Positions 30,691-34,263 of a stretch of 34,263 nt of DNA are shown here, piece by piece. The number at the start of each line of letters is the position of its first letter. Position 1 is the first letter of the stretch. The translations under genes and the position numbers were made by a program. Where the stretch lies: positions 1,438,694-1,472,956 of the forward strand of contig CP070813.1 of the NCBI GenBank assembly GCA_020344055.1. The letters are read 5' to 3'. Below the pieces are notes generated by a model. It had not been told where the DNA came from and did no database searches. It was given only the letters and a program-made list of their open reading frames with translations. Source of the DNA: Candidatus Zixiibacteriota bacterium (GTDB lineage: Bacteria > Zixibacteria > MSB-5A5 > UBA10806).

Positions 30691-33114
30691 ATGAGTACTT
30701 CAAATCTGACAATACCGGTTTCCGGTATGCAATGCGCATCCTGCGTGGGCCGGGTGGAGAAATCGCTGAAGGATGTCGAGGGAACGGTCGAGGTTAACGT
30801 CAACCTGGCTACCCAGCAGGCGTCTATTACCTATGATCGAGATAAGGCTAGCATTAACGATTTCGTGGAAAGCGTTAAGGCGGTCGGTTACGATGTCCCG
30901 TTACAGAAAACCGAGATAAAAATATCCGGCATGAGCTGCGCTTCCTGCGTAGCATCCATCGAAAAATGGCTTCTGGATATGGACGGCGTTGTTGACGCCT
31001 CGGTGAACCTGGGCGCCGAAACGGCCTATGTTACCCATATCCCCGGCGTGAAGTTCGAGGATCTCAAGGATGTAATAGAATCGGTTGGTTATAAGGTTGT
31101 GAGTACGCCCGCGGAGGAAACCGAGGATTTTGAGAAAAAAGCGCATGATGAATTTTACAAAAAGTTAAAAACGCAGTTTATAGTCTCCGCAATACTAACC
31201 GCTTTGGTGCTGATATTCGCTATGACGCCTCTCCTCCCGGCAGGTATCAGCCGATACGCCCAGTTGATAGTCACCATACCTATCGTTTTCTGGGCGGGAT
31301 CGAGGTTCTATATCGGATTTATAAAGGGACTGAAGCATAAAACCGCCGACATGAACACCCTGGTGGCGGTAGGAACCGGTTCGGCGTTTCTCTATAGCGT
31401 GGTGGCAACGTTTTTCCCGGGATTATTCGAATCGGCCGGTAGGGCCGCCGATGTCTATTATGATACCGCTGCGGTGATTATAACCCTGATACTTCTGGGT
31501 CGCACGCTGGAGGCCCGCGCCAAGAGCCACACCTCCGACGCGGTCAGGAAGCTGGCGGGGCTGCAGGCCAAAACCGCCAGGGTGATCCGGGACGATAACG
31601 AAATCGATATCGATATAAAGGATGTTGTTGTAGGGGATATTGTGATTGTGCGGCCGGGCGAGAAGATACCGGTGGACGGGGAGATAATTGATGGTTTTTC
31701 CGCCATCGACGAATCGATGCTGACCGGTGAGTCGATCCCGGTGGATAAAAGTATCGGCGATAAGGTTATCGGCGCCACCATAAACAAGGTGGGGAGTTTC
31801 AAATTCAAGGCCACCAGGATCGGCAAGGATACGGCCTTAGCGCAGATAATCCAGATGGTGAAACAGGCGCAGGGATCAAAGGCGCCGGTACAGAGGCTGG
31901 CCGATAAGATCGCGGGGATATTCGTGCCGATCGTTATCGGGATAGCGGTGGTGACGTTTATCGTCTGGTTTTTTGCCGGGCCGGAGCCGGCGTTGACCAT
32001 CGCGCTTTTGAATTTTGTTTCGGTTATGATAATCGCCTGCCCCTGCGCGCTGGGGCTGGCGACACCAACGGCGGTGATGGTGGGAACCGGTCTGGGGGCC
32101 GAGCACGGGATATTAATAAAAGGCGGTGAAATACTGGAGAAAGCCCGCGAGATAGACACCGTGGTTTTCGATAAGACCGGAACATTAACAAAAGGAACTC
32201 CCGAGGTCACCGATATTGTTGCGTCCGATAATTTCGACGAAGATAAGATATTGTATTACACCGCTTCCCTCGAAAAAAGATCGGAGCATCCACTGGGAAT
32301 GGCGATAGTTAAAAAAGCCGAAGCGAAGAATGTAAAATTGGCAGAACCGGAAAACTTTCTGGCGATTGAGGGAAAGGGGATATCCGGAAGTGTGGATGGT
32401 AACCGAATCCTCCTGGGGAAGACCGGGTTTTTGACCGAAAAGGAGATTGATCTCTCCGGTGTAGAGAATAAAATTAAAGAGCTATCCGAAGAGGGCAAGA
32501 CGGTGATGATTCTCGCCGTCGATAAGAAAGCGGCCGGCGTCATCGCCGTGGCCGATACGTTGAAAGATGAGGCGCCGGGAATAATAGACCAGTTGAATAA
32601 AAGCAAGATCGTACCGGTGATGATAACCGGCGATAACGCCCAGACCGCTCAGGCCATCGCCGGGAAAGCCGGGATAATCGAGGTGGTCGCCGAGGTCCTG
32701 CCGCAGGAGAAGGCGGAGCGGGTGAAGCAACTGCAATCTGAGGGCAAGAAGGTGGCCATGGTGGGTGACGGGATCAACGACGCGGTGGCTCTCGCCCAGG
32801 CCGATATCGGGATAGCGATCGGCACCGGCACCGACGTGGCGCTGGAGGCGTCCGATATCACGCTGGTGGGCGGCGACCTGGCGGGGGTGCCCAGGGCCAT
32901 CAGGCTGTCGAAAAAGACGCTGGCCACCATCAAATGGAATCTTTTCTGGGCGTTTATTTATAATATCATTGGTATCCCCATCGCGGCGGGGATATTATAT
33001 CCCGTGTTTGGGACCGCCGGATTTTTGAGCCCCATGATAGCGTCGGGGGCCATGGCGTTCTCGTCGGTGTTTGTGGTGACGAATTCTCTCAGATTGAAAA
33101 AAGCGAAGATATAG
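30691..33114 (+). CDS. copA: Copper-translocating P1B-type ATPase
   Basis: 807 residues, full length. Two N-terminal heavy-metal-associated domains carry GMQCASC (C15/C18) and GMSCASC (C83/C86). The membrane metal site is CPC (450-452) in [13 protein letters not shown], and the last helix has [13 protein letters not shown], the MSSxxVxxNxLRL signature of the Cu+ (P1B-1) group. Phosphorylated Asp494 is in [12 protein letters not shown], the P1B-specific HP in [10 protein letters not shown], the TGES loop in [12 protein letters not shown], and the hinge in [17 protein letters not shown]. It exports Cu+ from the cytoplasm at the cost of ATP. No copper chaperone or regulator gene is adjacent, and the ATG has no ribosome site. 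Confidence 0.95.
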   Translation: MSTSNLTIPVSGMQCASCVGRVEKSLKDVEGTVEVNVNLATQQASITYDRDKASINDFVESVKAVGYDVPLQKTEIKISGMSCASCVASIEKWLLDMDGVVDASVNLGAETAYVTHIPGVKFEDLKDVIESVGYKVVSTPAEETEDFEKKAHDEFYKKLKTQFIVSAILTALVLIFAMTPLLPAGISRYAQLIVTIPIVFWAGSRFYIGFIKGLKHKTADMNTLVAVGTGSAFLYSVVATFFPGLFESAGRAADVYYDTAAVIITLILLGRTLEARAKSHTSDAVRKLAGLQAKTARVIRDDNEIDIDIKDVVVGDIVIVRPGEKIPVDGEIIDGFSAIDESMLTGESIPVDKSIGDKVIGATINKVGSFKFKATRIGKDTALAQIIQMVKQAQGSKAPVQRLADKIAGIFVPIVIGIAVVTFIVWFFAGPEPALTIALLNFVSVMIIACPCALGLATPTAVMVGTGLGAEHGILIKGGEILEKAREIDTVVFDKTGTLTKGTPEVTDIVASDNFDEDKILYYTASLEKRSEHPLGMAIVKKAEAKNVKLAEPENFLAIEGKGISGSVDGNRILLGKTGFLTEKEIDLSGVENKIKELSEEGKTVMILAVDKKAAGVIAVADTLKDEAPGIIDQLNKSKIVPVMITGDNAQTAQAIAGKAGIIEVVAEVLPQEKAERVKQLQSEGKKVAMVGDGINDAVALAQADIGIAIGTGTDVALEASDITLVGGDLAGVPRAIRLSKKTLATIKWNLFWAFIYNIIGIPIAAGILYPVFGTAGFLSPMIASGAMAFSSVFVVTNSLRLKKAKI

Positions 33115-33127
33115 AGTAAGCGCTAGC

Positions 33128-33214
33128 GGTAGGTCAGGAGCCCCCCGCCGCAGGTGGGGCTCCTGACAAATTAAATAATAAGAAGCGTCAGGAGCTTCCA
33201 GCTCCTGACCTACC
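33128..33214. repeat. REPIN-like inverted doublet, GTCAGGAGC family
   Basis: First palindrome: GTCAGGAGCCCC (33133-33144) and GGGGCTCCTGAC (33156-33167), 12 bp. Second: GTCAGGAGCT (33187-33196), loop TCC, AGCTCCTGAC (33200-33209), 10 bp. The outer ends GGTAGGTCAGGAGC (33128-33141) and GCTCCTGACCTACC (33201-33214) are exact inverse complements over 14 bp. Total 87 bp, close to the 84 bp of the unrelated doublet at 25973. It lies directly after copA and could also act as its transcript end. Confidence 0.75.
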
Positions 33215-33390
33215 ACTTCAAGTGAATTAGATTTTTGAAACCGTTAAAATAATCGATGGAAACGGGGGAATTTTAATGTAGATTATTGGTATTATGTAAT
33301 GGGAAATATTATTGAGAACTAAATAAACTTTATTCTTGATCAAACAGGTGTAAAGGAATGGATGATAATAATACCTGAGGAGTAGTAAAG

Positions 33391-34200
33391 ATGATTAGAG
33401 GAATAATTATTTCAATTTACATTACTTTTGCTTTTTTTCAAATATGCCTAAGTGAGGTTGACAAATGTCATATTGGCTGGAAATTGTTTTTTCCTGAAAA
33501 ATCTCGCAATAGCTTTATGTATACCTTATATGAATATAATGTAAGCGATGAAATATTAGCAGAAGACGAGGATTTTTTAATAACATATTATAGAAACGAG
33601 GGAAATGATTATTTGGCTAACGCCCGATATTTTCTAGGCGGTGCGGTGAAATTATTCAATATGGATTCCATATATGTTCGTAGATATGAGCCTCATGTTT
33701 TCCATCATAGTTATCAATATATCCTTGTCGATTTAGCGCATAAAAATAGAATTTTACTAAATACTTTCTCAAAAGATGATTTCAACCTTTTGATAAAGAA
33801 TTTTGTGGTAGATGATTATATTTATCTCTCCCAATTATATATCGTATTAAGTAATATTGATAAAACTGTATATCTTTTGAGTCACGGAGCTAGTATATTT
33901 CTTGCCGCTGATGCAATAGATCCTTGTCTTTTGGTGTCGAATACTGAGGAAGTTTTGGATAGATATGACGAATTTGAAAAAAAATATTGCCAGGGAATAA
34001 AGCCGCCAGTTCTTCAGAATGTAAATGATAAATATATAGTGGAGTTATATGCATATATTTGGAGTGACTATAAGATACTTAAATATACATTTACATTTCA
34101 AGATAAGAGTATAACGAGCATAGATAGCGAACTGCTTGTCGACAGACGGAAGGTGGCGAAATTGCGGGGGATAGATCCGGATTATATTAGAGATGAATAA
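33391..34200 (+). CDS. Orphan exported protein, AT-rich
   Basis: 269 residues. ATG 33391 is preceded by GAGGAG at about 10 nt. The N-terminus (RGIIISIYITFAFFQICLS) is a signal peptide, with a Cys just before the likely cleavage site and another soon after. The rest is rich in Tyr, Asp and Ile with no repeats or membrane segment after the signal, and I do not recognise a domain. The gene is clearly more AT-rich than copA and its other neighbours and lies directly after a palindromic repeat doublet, which suggests recent arrival or weak codon selection (inference). A strong hairpin follows the stop codon. Confidence 0.65.
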   Translation: MIRGIIISIYITFAFFQICLSEVDKCHIGWKLFFPEKSRNSFMYTLYEYNVSDEILAEDEDFLITYYRNEGNDYLANARYFLGGAVKLFNMDSIYVRRYEPHVFHHSYQYILVDLAHKNRILLNTFSKDDFNLLIKNFVVDDYIYLSQLYIVLSNIDKTVYLLSHGASIFLAADAIDPCLLVSNTEEVLDRYDEFEKKYCQGIKPPVLQNVNDKYIVELYAYIWSDYKILKYTFTFQDKSITSIDSELLVDRRKVAKLRGIDPDYIRDE

Positions 34201-34209
34201 ATTACGGTG

Positions 34210-34236
34210 CTGCCGGGTCACCCGACCCGGCAGTTT
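34210..34236 (+). terminator. Hairpin terminator after the orphan gene
   Basis: CTGCCGGGTC (34210-34219) pairs with GACCCGGCAG (34224-34233), loop ACCC, a perfect 10-bp stem followed by TTTCATAT. The T-run is short. Confidence 0.6.
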
Positions 34237-34263
34237 CATATATTCAAAAAGCGCCGGGTGAGG

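Noticed and set aside
31458..32210. 250-codon minus-strand frame inside copA
   Set aside because: Opposite the essential P-type ATPase core, composition as expected for a complement frame, no start signals.

Overview
The window reads as a piece of chromosome from an uncultivated member of the Fibrobacterota-Chlorobiota-Bacteroidota (FCB) superphylum or a nearby candidate phylum; Zixibacteria-like is my guess and is not proven. The reasons are two secreted proteins ending in the YPNP / ILGRKV type C-terminal sorting domain used by type IX-like secretion, an FN3 lipoprotein, LVIVD beta-propeller repeats and DUF1573. TGA is an ordinary stop in many genes here, which matters for the main finding.

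Layout. (1) 1-1221: 3' part of a polyprenol-phosphate glycosyltransferase gene with a long basic N-terminal extension, cut by the left edge. (2) 1369-12647: a tightly packed, largely translationally coupled run of 13 genes: GT2 glycosyltransferase, WecA-like transferase, accA, a Trm112-like zinc protein, an orphan PTS EIIA, mreC-mreD-PBP2-rodA (cell elongation), lgt (lipoprotein maturation), comF, archease and rtcB (RNA ligation). (3) 12774-12986: a small zinc-ribbon protein with its own palindromic promoter. (4) 13142-19435: a glycolytic cluster pfkA-gap-(FN3 lipoprotein)-pgk-tpiA, followed by secG and tRNA-Leu(GAG). (5) 20112-28426: secreted FG-GAP protein, an AONS-family PLP enzyme, DUF58 protein, DUF1573 protein, GNAT acetyltransferase (the only minus-strand gene) and a secreted LVIVD-repeat protein. 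(6) 28706-34200: an exported M3 oligopeptidase, a copper P-type ATPase and an AT-rich orphan.

The most interesting signal is at 23897-24883. A DUF1573 gene carries an in-frame TGA exactly where this family has the first Cys of its conserved CGCT motif. The frame stays open for 263 more codons, and a 9-bp hairpin with a G-containing apical loop lies 21 nt beyond the TGA, as expected for a bacterial SECIS. I read it as an exported selenoprotein with a Sec-Gly-Cys motif.

Second, the intergenic regions at 25872-26230 and 33115-33390 hold inverted pairs of imperfect palindromes with REPIN-like architecture, in two sequence families. Third, several genes have a -10-like hexamer 5-8 nt before the ATG and no Shine-Dalgarno, suggesting leaderless mRNAs, while operon-internal genes have good Shine-Dalgarno sites.
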